A stretch of 64,000 nt of DNA from JBDTSW01 sp963758845 (GTDB taxonomy: Bacteria > Actinomycetota > Thermoleophilia > Solirubrobacterales > 70-9). Shown here one piece after another: positions 33,708 to 42,437 of this stretch; the stretch's first letter is position 1; every line of letters starts with the position of its first letter. The notes below the pieces were generated by a model that worked only from the letters and a program-made list of their open reading frames with translations, did no database searches and was not told where the DNA came from. Made by a program: the position numbers and the translations under genes. Location: NCBI GenBank assembly GCA_963758845.1, contig CAVWWX010000002.1, positions 992,001 through 1,056,000 on the forward strand. The letters are read 5' to 3'.

Positions 33708-35327
33708 ATGGCCACGACCGCGCCCACCGCGACCCGGATCCTGATCGCCGTCGGCTTTGCGCTGTCGTGCTTCGGGCTGGCGCTGTTCCTCTGGATCGCC
33801 TTCGGCGGACCCTCGCCGCTGAAGCCCGAGGGCTACCGGATCACGGTGCCCTTCAACGAGGCGACGACCCTGGCGCAGGAGTCCGACGTGCGGATCTCGG
33901 GCGTCTCGGTGGGCAAGGTCAAGTCGATCGAGTTGAACGACGACGGGATGGCGGACGCCGAGCTCGAGATCCAGGCCGAGTACGCGCCGCTGCCAACGGA
34001 CACGCGGGCCATCCTGCGGCAGAAGACGCTGCTGGGCGAGACCTACGTCGAGCTGACCCCGGGGACGGATGAGTCGGTCTCGGCGGCCTCGGAGGGCGAC
34101 CCTCCGTCCGGGACGATCCCCGAGGGCGGCCGGCTCGCGGAGGCGCAGGTCTCCGATTCGGTCCAGCTCGACGAGATCTTCCGCGCCTTCGACGACCGCA
34201 CCCGCGACGCGTTCCAGGCCTGGATGCAGGGCCAGGCCGCCGCGTTCGAGGGCCGCGGCGACGACGTCTCCCTGGCGATCGCCAGCCTCGAGCCGTTCGC
34301 CCAGGAGGCCGATCGGGCCCTGCGGGTGCTCGACAGCCAGCGGCTCGCCGTGCAGCGGCTTGTCCGCGACGGAGGCGAGGTATTCGACGCGCTGTCCGAA
34401 CGACAGGGCCAGCTTCGCGGCCTAATCACGAACTCCGAGCAGGTGTTCACCACCACGGCCAACCGCGACGCCGAGCTGGAGGAGACGTTCCGGATCTTCC
34501 CCACGTTCCTGCGCGAGTCTCGCGCCACCCTGCTGCGCCTCGACGAGTTCGCGCAGAACGCCGACCCGCTGATCCAGCAGCTCCGCCCGGCGGCGCGCGA
34601 GCTGAGCCCGACGCTGATCGCCCTGGGCGCGCTGGCGCCCGAGCTCGAGGGCTTCCTGCGGGGCCTGCGGGGAACCATCGACGCCGCCGACCCCGGCTTC
34701 CCGGCAACCCGCAAGCTGCTCCGCGACGACCTGCCGCCGCTCTTGACCGAGCTCGACCCGTTCCTGGCCGACTTCAACTCGATCTTCGAGATGGTGCGCC
34801 TCTACCGGCGCGAGATCACCGCCTTCCTGGGTAACGCGACGGCCGCCTCCCTGGCGAACGTGAACGAGCTCTCCACCGGAGTGCGGAACGTGTTGCGGAC
34901 GTCCTCGCCGCTGCATCCCGAGGCGCTCTCGAACGGCTATCCGCAGCGCCTCCTGATCAACCGCACGAACCCCTATATGAGATTCGGCGACTTCATCAAC
35001 CTCAACACGAGCGTGCTCGGCTTCCTGAACTCGTATGAGACCCGCCATTGCGACGGCGCCGGCACCGAGGGGATCAACGCCCAGCTCGACCCGGCCGACC
35101 GCGACCTGCTCGCGCCCTCGAATGTCCCTGAGTCGCAGCTCCTCTTCGATCGCATCCACCGGTTCTCGTTCCAGAACGCCGCCGGCGACCCCGTCGCCGC
35201 CGGCCTCGACGGGATGTACAACACCGACGACCTGCCAGCCCCGCCGTGCGTGCAGCAGGGCGACTTCGAGTCGGTCGGCGTCAACCCCGAGCAGACCCAG
35301 TACCAGCACGTGCGGGAGCAGCCGTGA
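33708..35327 (+). CDS. MCE-family protein, 6 of 6
   Basis: The protein has 539 residues. It is the only member not overlapping its neighbour: 40 nt separate it from gene 5, and AGGGAAGG lies about 11 nt before the ATG. The anchor is ILIAVGFALSCFGLALFLWIAF. The MCE domain has LAQESDVRISGVSVGKVKSI and QKTLLGETYVELTPG. The C-terminal half contains YMRFGDFINLNTSVLGFLNS. No yrbE/mlaE permease or mceG/mlaF ATPase gene flanks the cluster, so it must pair with ones encoded elsewhere. Confidence 0.87.
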   Translation: MATTAPTATRILIAVGFALSCFGLALFLWIAFGGPSPLKPEGYRITVPFNEATTLAQESDVRISGVSVGKVKSIELNDDGMADAELEIQAEYAPLPTDTRAILRQKTLLGETYVELTPGTDESVSAASEGDPPSGTIPEGGRLAEAQVSDSVQLDEIFRAFDDRTRDAFQAWMQGQAAAFEGRGDDVSLAIASLEPFAQEADRALRVLDSQRLAVQRLVRDGGEVFDALSERQGQLRGLITNSEQVFTTTANRDAELEETFRIFPTFLRESRATLLRLDEFAQNADPLIQQLRPAARELSPTLIALGALAPELEGFLRGLRGTIDAADPGFPATRKLLRDDLPPLLTELDPFLADFNSIFEMVRLYRREITAFLGNATAASLANVNELSTGVRNVLRTSSPLHPEALSNGYPQRLLINRTNPYMRFGDFINLNTSVLGFLNSYETRHCDGAGTEGINAQLDPADRDLLAPSNVPESQLLFDRIHRFSFQNAAGDPVAAGLDGMYNTDDLPAPPCVQQGDFESVGVNPEQTQYQHVREQP

Positions 35328-35501
35328 TCAGTAGATTTCCGAAACTTAGTGGCGGGAAAACCGTTACAAGAGGGCGTGGTTCGACCCGATGTCGCACGCA
35401 GCAAGGTGCCGCATCATGGGCGTGTCCACTATCTGAAGGACCAAGAGAGAAAACCGCCGGAACCAAGAGGGTTCCGCGCACGGCGTATTCAGGAGGAGAA
35501 T
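35328..35501 (+). promoter_or_regulatory. Leader region of the secreted-protein gene
   Basis: The 174 bases before GTG 35502 are less GC-rich than the flanks. A dyad GGAACC-AAGAG-GGTTCC at 35459-35475 could form a small stem in the 5' leader. AGGAGGAG at 35491-35498 is a near-perfect ribosome binding site that fixes the GTG start. No clear -35/-10 pair was settled. Confidence 0.4.
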
Positions 35502-36443
35502 GTGAGAAGCATTCCGCGTAAGTTCGCGGTCGCGGCTCTGGCCACGGTTGCCGCCCTCGGGGCGAGCAGCTCGGCCTTCGCAGCCGGTTCCGACGACATC
35601 CGGTTCGACCTGACCGCAGCGGTCAACCCGAACCAGCTGACCAACCAGTCCAAGGCCGTCAACCTGTATGTCCAGACGCAGTGGCTGGACGTCGACAACG
35701 CTCCCGTCGTGCCCGCCGAGGGCGCCGAGGAGATCCGGATCGACTTCGACGACGACGTCGTCCTGCAGACGAAGAAGCTGCCGAAGTGCAACGAGGATCC
35801 CGGAGACCTGGCCGTTGCCACGACCGCTCAGGCGATCGCGACGTGTGGCGACTCGCAGATCGGCTCCGGCGCCGCCAAGGTGCGGTTCGGAGGTTTCCCG
35901 TTCGAGAGCAACGAGGCCAACTTCACGGTCACGGCACTCAACGGCCCGACCTCTGTTGCCGGTCCGGCGAACTGCAACGCTACGCCGGCTGGCGGCCCGT
36001 TCAACTGCGAGTGGGTCGGCGGTAACCCGACGCTGTACCTGCACGCGCGCAACACGGCGACCGGGCAGACCAGCCTGGTGCGTGGTGAGATCCAGAAGAA
36101 GTCCGACGCACTGCCGGGCGCTGGGACTCTCCCGATCGCAGCCGACTACAACCAGCGTCTCGCCGTCACCGACGGCACCGACGTGGCCGGCGATGTCGGC
36201 GCGGTGACGCTGTTCAACTCGGTTGTCGGGAAGAACTACAAGTACAAGAAGGGCAACAAGACGGTGAAGGCGAGCTACGTCTCCGCCAAGTGCGACCCGG
36301 CCGATGACGCCGATCCGGTCGTCCCGGGTGTGCAGCCCGGCCTGGAGTTCGGTGCCCAGACGATCTACGACGACGACACCAGTCACGGTGGCGCCGGCGC
36401 TTCGATCGACACCGATCAGATCAACACGGACTGCGCCTCCTAG
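35502..36443 (+). CDS. Secreted protein, function unknown, downstream of the MCE operon
   Basis: The protein has 313 residues with a clear signal peptide (RKFAVAALATVAALGASSSAFA, cleavage after AFA near residue 26). The mature part is beta-rich, with a pattern LPKCNED...ATCGDSQIGSGAAKV and later Cys pairs that suggest disulfides. I recall the LPxC...GSGxA pattern in uncharacterised secreted proteins of Solirubrobacterales, but cannot verify it here. Strong ribosome site, strong terminator and signal peptide together suggest abundant export. A role with MCE lipid transport is only positional inference. Confidence 0.7.
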   Translation: MRSIPRKFAVAALATVAALGASSSAFAAGSDDIRFDLTAAVNPNQLTNQSKAVNLYVQTQWLDVDNAPVVPAEGAEEIRIDFDDDVVLQTKKLPKCNEDPGDLAVATTAQAIATCGDSQIGSGAAKVRFGGFPFESNEANFTVTALNGPTSVAGPANCNATPAGGPFNCEWVGGNPTLYLHARNTATGQTSLVRGEIQKKSDALPGAGTLPIAADYNQRLAVTDGTDVAGDVGAVTLFNSVVGKNYKYKKGNKTVKASYVSAKCDPADDADPVVPGVQPGLEFGAQTIYDDDTSHGGAGASIDTDQINTDCAS

Positions 36444-36470
36444 TAAGTCGCAGCCGGCAAGAGTGAGTTC

Positions 36471-36503
36471 GAGAAGGGCGGCCCTCGGGCCGCCCTTCTC
36501 TTT
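36471..36503 (+). terminator. Strong intrinsic terminator
   Basis: A 14-bp perfect stem (GAGAAGGGCGGCCC against GGGCCGCCCTTCTC) is followed by TTTGT. It closes the secreted-protein transcript 27 nt after its stop and is the best terminator in the window. In the reverse direction the preceding AAAG gives only a short A-run. Confidence 0.88.
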
Positions 36504-36536
36504 GTCCTGATTCGCGCGGGCGACCGGCGCGGCGGA

Positions 36537-36542
36537 TAGGTT
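36537..36542 (+). promoter_or_regulatory. -10 element of the small lipoprotein gene
   Basis: TAGGTT with a 6-nt spacer (tctgcc) to ATG 36549, immediately downstream of the terminator. Confidence 0.55.
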
Positions 36543-36548
36543 TCTGCC

Positions 36549-36878
36549 ATGAAGCGCCTCGCGTTGCTTGCAGGGACCGCTGGCGCGCTGTTGCTCGGCG
36601 CCTGCGGGGAGGAGGAGCGGTTCCCCGAGGGCAAGGTCGAGGAGGCCGCACAGGTCAAGGACGGCGCCGTCGGCGGCGACCCGTTCTGCCAGGTCAAAGA
36701 GGTGCTGAAGAGCGCTGACGCGATCGAGAAGGCGGGCGGCGAGAAGGCGGGCGACATCCTCACCTCTAAGCAGGGCAACGTCGGCGTCGTCGTTGTGCCG
36801 CCGTTTCCCGACGACTGTGCGGACAAGGTCCGCCAGGGCCTGAACAAGCTCGATCCCAAGGAGAAGGAAGAGAGCTGA
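36549..36878 (+). CDS. Small lipoprotein, function unknown
   Basis: The protein has 109 residues. The N terminus KRLALLAGTAGALLLGAC is a lipoprotein signal with lipobox LLGAC (Cys19 or so acylated). The mature part is charged and holds two further Cys (PFCQVKEVL, DDCADKV), probably one disulfide, and a Lys/Glu-rich end. It is not similar to a family I know. It stands alone between a terminator and the next promoter. Confidence 0.72.
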   Translation: MKRLALLAGTAGALLLGACGEEERFPEGKVEEAAQVKDGAVGGDPFCQVKEVLKSADAIEKAGGEKAGDILTSKQGNVGVVVVPPFPDDCADKVRQGLNKLDPKEKEES

Positions 36879-36897
36879 GTCGCCGGGACCGCGGCGC

Positions 36898-36903
36898 TAG
36901 GCT
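36898..36903 (+). promoter_or_regulatory. -10 element of the RemA-like gene
   Basis: TAGGCT, 7 nt before ATG 36911. This supports that ATG over the in-frame GTG at 36905, which would lie inside the initiation region. Confidence 0.5.
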
Positions 36904-36910
36904 TGTGGCG

Positions 36911-37180
36911 ATGGCCACCAAGCGCGATGCACGCCTGGTCTCGCTCGGGTACGGCCGCTTCGTGCGGGCCGACCGGATCTTCGCCCTTGTCCCCCTTGAT
37001 GCAGGCGAGCGCGGGGACGGCCGGCGGACCTACGTGCACGTCGACGGGCTCAGCGAGCCGATCGTCGCCTCGCGTTCGGAGCGCGCGATCATGGCCGACG
37101 TCGAGGCCGCGCTCACCGAGGCCGCTGGGATGCCACGCCCCACTCGTGCGGGTGCCAAGGGCCAGGACAGCCTGCTCTAG
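36911..37180 (+). CDS. Small protein resembling RemA/DUF370
   Basis: The protein has 89 residues. LVSLGYGRFVRADRIFALVP aligns by eye with the RemA pattern IxIGFGNxVxAxRIIAIVxP. The later VHVDGLSEPIVASRSERAIM recalls its second beta hairpin. RemA is a ring-forming DNA-binding regulator of biofilm genes in Bacillus. Relatives in actinobacteria are little studied, and this assignment is tentative. The TAG stop shares CTAG with the convergent sulfatase gene. Confidence 0.6.
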   Translation: MATKRDARLVSLGYGRFVRADRIFALVPLDAGERGDGRRTYVHVDGLSEPIVASRSERAIMADVEAALTEAAGMPRPTRAGAKGQDSLL

Positions 37181-39486
37181 GGGCAGCTCGCGCCCGCGCA
37201 GTCACGGGCGTCCTCGAGCGCCAGCGCGAGGTCGGCTTCGAGCGCCGCGTACTCCGGCTCGCCGGCCACGTTGGTGAGCTGCTCGGGGTCCTCGACGAGG
37301 TCGTACAGCTCCACGTCGCCGGTCTCGTACTCCGCGTACATCGCGGTCGGGGTCCGGATCCCCGCCCACGGAGGCTGGTTGTCCCCGGGGTTGGTGCCGC
37401 CCTCGATCAGGAGCTCGTCGCGATGCGTCGCGTCCAGCAGCGAGCGCCCGTCGACCGTGCTCGTCGGCTGGGCGCCGGTGATCTCGGCGATGGTTACGGG
37501 GAGGTCGGCGTTGGAGCGCAGCCCGTCGTCCACGGTGGCATGCTCGAAGCCGGGGCCGCGCACGACCAGGGGCACGGCGATCGAGGGCTCGTAGGGAACA
37601 TCCTTGGTCAACAGGCTGTGCTCGCCGAACAGGTAGCCGTTGTCGGAGGTGAACGCGAACACCGTCTCGCCGACCTGGTTGCGTTTGCGCAGCTCGCGAC
37701 GAAGGCGGGCCACGAGTTCGTCGACGGCCTGGAGCGAGGCGAGCCCCGATCCCCACCGCCTCCTTGCGCTTCGGGGTGTCGACGCCTCCGCCTCGAGGGC
37801 GACCCACGGAGGCTTGTCGGTGAGGTCGTCGCCGAAGGCGTTGGCCGACGGCAGCGGCTCGTCGGCGTAGAGGCCCTTGTGGCGCGGCGCGGGCGTGGCA
37901 CCGCCACCGCGCCGCTTCTGGTGTGGGGCGAACGGGGACACGACCATGAACAGCGGGCCCTTGCTCTGGCGGAAAATCCTCGTCGCCCCGCGTGCGAGGA
38001 CATCGGTCTGATAGTCGGCCGGGCGGCTGCCGTGGCGGCGGACGTTGCCGTTGACGTTCAGGTCGTACCGGTAGTAGTCGAAGCGGCCGGCGATCACCCG
38101 CCACTCGTCCCAGCCCGGTGGGACCAGCCGCGGGTTCTGGGTGCCGTATCCGTTCAGGTACTTGCCGACCCAGGCGGTCCGGTATCCGGCATCCTGCATC
38201 CAGAGGTTCAGGGTGTCGGCGGGGAGGTTCTCGAAGCCGCCCGTGGGCGGGACGTTCGCGCGCACACCGTGGTTATGGGGGTACTGACCGGTGAGAAAGG
38301 TGGCCCGCGACGGGCAGCACAGGGGCTGGACCGCGAAGTTGTTCGTGTACGTGACGCCCTTGGCCCCCAGAAAGCCTTGGACGGTGGGCATGTACTCCAG
38401 TTGGCTGAGCGCCATGTCGTCGGCCATGACGACGATGACGTTGCGTGGCGCTTCCGGGGCGGCGGCTGTCGCAGGCCCATCGGTCGCCGGCGCGCCTCTC
38501 GGGACCGCCGGAACGTCGAGGTACTCGTTCGCGTTCGAGAGGCTCAGCCCGGGTTCGGGGCCGCCCTCGATCGCCAGGACGCGGTTGGCATCGGCGGCCC
38601 CGCCCATGCCGTGGCGCGGCGTGGTCATGTCGGGCAGGTACTCCCACTCGCCGGAGGCCGGATCGTAGGCCTCGACCTCCTCGATGGTCTCGCCGCCGTC
38701 GCGCTCCTCGCCGCCGAACGCGACGATGCGTCCGTCGGCGAGGGTCACCGCAAGGTGGCCGCTTCGGGCCGTTCCCAGGGGGGGGATGGCGGACCATTCG
38801 TCGGCCGCCGGGTCGTAGGCCTCGACCGTCCGCCGGCCCCCGTGGATCGGACCGGGCCGACCCCCGGTTACGTAGAGGATGCCGTCCGAGAACGTGGCGC
38901 CCGCGTGGTTTCGCCCGATCGCCATCGGGGCTCGGCGCAGCCACCGCTGGGCCGAGATGTCGTAGACGTCGAGCCGCTTCAGGCGCGCCTCGTCCGAGCG
39001 CGCCCCACCGGCCGCGTACAGTCGGTCGCCCTGAGCCGCGAAGCCCATCGCGAACCGCGCTGACGGCGCGTCCTCCATGCGCTGCCAGTCATCGGCGCCG
39101 GGGTCGAAGCGGTACAGGCGCTTCGAGCTGTCACCGGAGTCGGTCTTGCCGCCGTAGATCCACACGAAACCGCCGGCGGCGGTGACGCCCGGGTGGTGCA
39201 CCGCCAACGGGAGGTCGGCTGCCTCGTCCCAGTCGTCGGTCGCGATGTTGTAGCGCACGACGGCGTCGGTGGCGTCCCTCGCGGCAACGAGGCCGCCGAG
39301 GACGTAGATCGACCCTCCGAGCTTCGCGGCGCCGACCTCGGTGCGGTTCTGCGGGCTGGGCTCCAGCGCACCCCAGCCGCCCGGGCCCGCCTCGACGGTC
39401 GCCACGGCCAGCCCCAGCGTCGCGACGAGGATCGCCGGCGCCGCTACCGCCGCCGCGACCTTCCCAAGTCGCCCCCTGAGGCTCAC
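37177..39486 (-). CDS. Secreted kelch-repeat / type I sulfatase fusion
   Basis: The protein has 769 residues from GTG 39486. A signal-like N terminus (VAAAVAAPAILVATLGLAVATVEA) is followed by a kelch beta-propeller at about 45-315 with five or six blades (IYVLGGL, VWIYGGK, LYVTGGR, IVAFGGEE and similar). The sulfatase/alkaline phosphatase domain runs from about 345. VVMADDM gives metal Asp residues. CCPSR at about 390 is the formylglycine motif C-x-P-x-R. TSDNGYLFGEH completes the metal site. The likely substrate is an extracellular sulfated polymer or a phosphonate ester. ATG 39558 is an alternative start but would put 24 residues before the signal. Tail-to-tail CTAG overlap with the RemA-like gene. 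Confidence 0.82.
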   Translation of the reverse strand: MSLRGRLGKVAAAVAAPAILVATLGLAVATVEAGPGGWGALEPSPQNRTEVGAAKLGGSIYVLGGLVAARDATDAVVRYNIATDDWDEAADLPLAVHHPGVTAAGGFVWIYGGKTDSGDSSKRLYRFDPGADDWQRMEDAPSARFAMGFAAQGDRLYAAGGARSDEARLKRLDVYDISAQRWLRRAPMAIGRNHAGATFSDGILYVTGGRPGPIHGGRRTVEAYDPAADEWSAIPPLGTARSGHLAVTLADGRIVAFGGEERDGGETIEEVEAYDPASGEWEYLPDMTTPRHGMGGAADANRVLAIEGGPEPGLSLSNANEYLDVPAVPRGAPATDGPATAAAPEAPRNVIVVMADDMALSQLEYMPTVQGFLGAKGVTYTNNFAVQPLCCPSRATFLTGQYPHNHGVRANVPPTGGFENLPADTLNLWMQDAGYRTAWVGKYLNGYGTQNPRLVPPGWDEWRVIAGRFDYYRYDLNVNGNVRRHGSRPADYQTDVLARGATRIFRQSKGPLFMVVSPFAPHQKRRGGGATPAPRHKGLYADEPLPSANAFGDDLTDKPPWVALEAEASTPRSARRRWGSGLASLQAVDELVARLRRELRKRNQVGETVFAFTSDNGYLFGEHSLLTKDVPYEPSIAVPLVVRGPGFEHATVDDGLRSNADLPVTIAEITGAQPTSTVDGRSLLDATHRDELLIEGGTNPGDNQPPWAGIRTPTAMYAEYETGDVELYDLVEDPEQLTNVAGEPEYAALEADLALALEDARDCAGASCP

Positions 39487-39569
39487 GTGGTGAGTATGGC
39501 GCGCCGCCGCCCGGCCATGGGCGCGGCGGGCCGGCGGCGACGAGCGGAATAAGCTCATCCGCGACGCCC

Positions 39570-41078
39570 TTGCCGTTCTACATCACCACCCCGATCTACT
39601 ACGTGAACGCCGAGCCCCACCTGGGGCACGCGTACACGACGATCGCGGCTGACATCGTCGCTCGCCACATGCGCCAGCGCGGAGAGGACGTCTTCTTCCT
39701 CACGGGCACCGACGAGCACGGTGAGCCGGTCGTGCAGGCCGCCGAGAAGGCGGGCCTGACCCCGCGCGAGCTGGGCGACCGAAACGCACCCAGGTTCCAG
39801 GCGATGGGCGAGCTGGTGGGGGCCACGTACGACTTCTTCATCCGCACCACCGACCCGCGTCACATGGCCCGGGTGCAGGAGGTGATCCAGCGCGTATACG
39901 ACAACGGCTACGTCTACGAGGGCACCTACGAGGGCTGGTACTGCCCGCGATGCGCCGACTTCAAGACCGAGTCCGAGCTCGGCGAGGGCAACACCTGCCC
40001 GATCCACAAGATCCCGCTGGAGCGCGAGAAGGAGGACAACTGGTTCTTCCGGCTGTCGGCCTTCCAGGAGCCCCTGGAGAAGCTGTACGCCGAGCGGCCC
40101 GGCTGGGTCGTGCCCGACTTCCGCGCCAACGAGGCGCTCGCCTTCATCCGGGGCGGCCTCCGCGACGTTTCGCTCTCCCGGCCCAAGCTGAAGTGGGGCG
40201 TGCCGCTGCCGTGGGACCGCGACCAGGTGATGTACGTCTGGTTCGACGCGCTCCTCAACTACTACACGGCGCTCTCGTTCGCCCGCGCGGGCGAGGACCT
40301 GACGGAGAAGTTCTGGCCGGTCAACTGGCACTTCATCGGGAAGGACATCCTTAAGTTCCACGCGGTCTACTGGCCGGCGTTCCTGATGGCGGCCGGGATC
40401 GAGGTGCCCCAGCGCGAGCTGATCCACGGCTATCTCCTGATGGAGGGCCACAAGATGTCCAAGTCCCTGGGCAACGTGCTGGACCCGGTCCAGGTGGTCG
40501 AGCGCTTCGGCGCTGACGCACTGCGCTTCTACTGCTTCCGCGAGGTCTCGTTCGGGCAGGACGGCGCCGTCTCGACGGAGGGCTTCGAGCAGCGCTACGA
40601 GACCGAGCTCGCCAACGACTGGGGCAACCTGGCCAGCCGCACGCTGGCGATGGTCGAGCGCTACCGCGACGGGGTGGTGCCGGACGCCCAGCTCGACCCG
40701 GCGCTCTCAGAGGGCGCCGACGGGCTCGCGGGGCTGGACGGGACGGTGCGCGAGCTGCTCGACGAGGTCGAGCTGACCGCGGCGCTCGAGGCGATCTGGT
40801 CGCGGGTGCGGCGCCTCAACCGCTACGTCGAGGAGAGCCGGCCGTGGGATCTGGCCAAGGATCCGGCCGAGACCGAGCGGCTCGACGTGGTGCTGTACAG
40901 CCTGGGCGAGGGCCTGCGGTTCCTGTCGCTGCTGTTGCTCTCGTACCTGCCCGAGACGAGCGGGCGCCTGCTGGAGGCGCTGGCCGAGGGCGGACGTGAG
41001 CTGGACGCGTTCGGCGCCCGTGGCGGCGGGCAGGCGATCGAGCGGATCCCGCCGCTGTTTCCCAAGATCGAGGGTTAG
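39570..41078 (+). CDS. metG: Methionyl-tRNA synthetase
   Basis: This class I synthetase has 502 residues. ITTPIYYVNAEPHLGHAYTT carries the HIGH-type signature, WYCPRCADF is part of the zinc/connective domain, and GHKMSKSLGNVLDP is the KMSKS loop. It lacks the C-terminal tRNA-binding EMAP domain of longer forms. The start is TTG at 39570; TAAGCT (39550-39555) lies 14 nt upstream. It opens a run of same-strand genes that reaches prs. Confidence 0.95.
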   Translation: MPFYITTPIYYVNAEPHLGHAYTTIAADIVARHMRQRGEDVFFLTGTDEHGEPVVQAAEKAGLTPRELGDRNAPRFQAMGELVGATYDFFIRTTDPRHMARVQEVIQRVYDNGYVYEGTYEGWYCPRCADFKTESELGEGNTCPIHKIPLEREKEDNWFFRLSAFQEPLEKLYAERPGWVVPDFRANEALAFIRGGLRDVSLSRPKLKWGVPLPWDRDQVMYVWFDALLNYYTALSFARAGEDLTEKFWPVNWHFIGKDILKFHAVYWPAFLMAAGIEVPQRELIHGYLLMEGHKMSKSLGNVLDPVQVVERFGADALRFYCFREVSFGQDGAVSTEGFEQRYETELANDWGNLASRTLAMVERYRDGVVPDAQLDPALSEGADGLAGLDGTVRELLDEVELTAALEAIWSRVRRLNRYVEESRPWDLAKDPAETERLDVVLYSLGEGLRFLSLLLLSYLPETSGRLLEALAEGGRELDAFGARGGGQAIERIPPLFPKIEG

Positions 41079-41086
41079 CCGGCTCG

Positions 41087-41902
41087 GTGTTCGACCTCGA
41101 GGGCAGGCGCGACCTCCGCTCGGCTCCGGCGGCCGTCGTCTGCCTGGGAACCGGCGGCTCGGGCACGCGAGCCGTCGCCGCGCTGATGGAGGAAGCCGGT
41201 ATCTACATTGGGCCGGAGCTCAACCGGGCGAAGGACGCGCTGTGCATGAAGCCGTTCCTTCGGGCCTGGCCCGAGGCGTACCTGCGGCGCTCCGGCTGGG
41301 TCGAGAGCGTGCTGGCGGGACGACCGCTCTCGCGTGCCGGCGGCCGCAGGATGCTCGCGGAGCTTCGGGAGGCGCTTCGATGCCAGCGGCGCGGCGTTCC
41401 ACAGCCCTCGGCGCCCTGGGGTTGGAAGGCCCCGCGGACCATCTCGATGGTGCCGGCCGTCCACCGGGTCCTGCCCGACGTGCGGGTGATCCAGCTAATT
41501 CGCGACGGTCGCGACATGGCGTACTCGCGAAACCAGAACCAGCTCGAGGCCCTCGGCGATGCGGTGCTCGGGTCCGAGCTCGCCCAGGCCTCGCCGGCGG
41601 TCAGGTCGCTCGCGCTCTGGTCGCGCCTGAACCTTGCCGCCGCCGGCTACGGGCGCCGGCACATGCCGGGACAGCTCCTGGTCGTCCGCTACGAGGACCT
41701 CTGCGCGCGCCCCGCCGACGAGGCGGCGCGTATCGTCCAGCACATGGGTCTCGAGGAAGCGGAGGACGCCGTGGTGGCGCGCGCTCCGGAACTGGTCGAC
41801 GCATCGCCCCGGGTGGGGCGCTGGCGAGACGAGGAGCCGTCTGACGCGGCCGCGGCGGTGGCCGCCGGCGAGGACGGGCTTCGCGAGTTCGGCTATCTCT
41901 AG
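41087..41902 (+). CDS. Sulfotransferase family protein
   Basis: The protein has 271 residues. VVCLGTGGSGTRAVAALMEE near residue 18 matches the 5'-phosphosulfate loop of PAPS-dependent sulfotransferases. VRVIQLIRDGRDMAYSRNQN near 132 matches the 3'-phosphate-binding segment. The acceptor, a carbohydrate or lipid, is unknown. It starts with GTG 8 nt after metG and is followed 10 nt later by a P-loop protein, so the trio is probably expressed with metG. A sulfatase lies on the other side of metG. Confidence 0.75.
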   Translation: MFDLEGRRDLRSAPAAVVCLGTGGSGTRAVAALMEEAGIYIGPELNRAKDALCMKPFLRAWPEAYLRRSGWVESVLAGRPLSRAGGRRMLAELREALRCQRRGVPQPSAPWGWKAPRTISMVPAVHRVLPDVRVIQLIRDGRDMAYSRNQNQLEALGDAVLGSELAQASPAVRSLALWSRLNLAAAGYGRRHMPGQLLVVRYEDLCARPADEAARIVQHMGLEEAEDAVVARAPELVDASPRVGRWRDEEPSDAAAAVAAGEDGLREFGYL

Positions 41903-41912
41903 GCGGGAGCCC

Positions 41913-42437
41913 GTGGCCGATCGCCCGACACTCTGGCTGGTCAGTGGTCCCACCTCCGCGGGCAAGACGCGCCTGATCAACTCGCCCCGGATTCGCGAGC
42001 TCACCGGGCTCGGCGAGGACGCGCCCGTCCTCCACCCGAACGACTTGACCAGGAAGCTGCGGCTCTCGCGCGACACGCTCCTTCACTACAACCTCCTTCG
42101 TCCCGCCCAGCGGTCCGTCCAGAAGGGCGGCCAGCCGGTCCACGACTTCGGGATCGATCGCAAGCTCGGTCAGGCCCTGGCGCTCGACGCGGAGCGCCGG
42201 GCGCTGATCCTCGTTGCGTCCAAGGCGAAACTCACCGAGCGCTCGGGCCAGCGGATCGAAAACGAGCCCGGGAGCGGGAACGACTACGGGCGCACCAAGT
42301 GGCTGGACCTCTACGAGCGCGTCGACCTGGATGAGCTGTATGGGGCGTGGCGCGACGAGCTCCGCCGGCTTCAGATCCCGTGGGTCGAGCTCGACTCCGA
42401 GTCCCAGTCGTTCCCGGAGATCGGCAGCAACCGGTGA
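41913..42437 (+). CDS. P-loop NTPase, probable small-molecule or polymer kinase
   Basis: The protein has 174 residues. LWLVSGPTSAGKTRLI at residues 7-22 is a Walker A motif. A Walker B is not obvious; LILVASKAKLTER near 97 is a possible lid region. The size fits adenylate/shikimate kinase-like folds, and the closest similarity I can suggest is to kinase-like proteins next to sulfotransferases. The GTG start follows AGGCGGGAG. Its TGA overlaps the GTG of the next gene (GTGA). Confidence 0.6.
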   Translation: MADRPTLWLVSGPTSAGKTRLINSPRIRELTGLGEDAPVLHPNDLTRKLRLSRDTLLHYNLLRPAQRSVQKGGQPVHDFGIDRKLGQALALDAERRALILVASKAKLTERSGQRIENEPGSGNDYGRTKWLDLYERVDLDELYGAWRDELRRLQIPWVELDSESQSFPEIGSNR

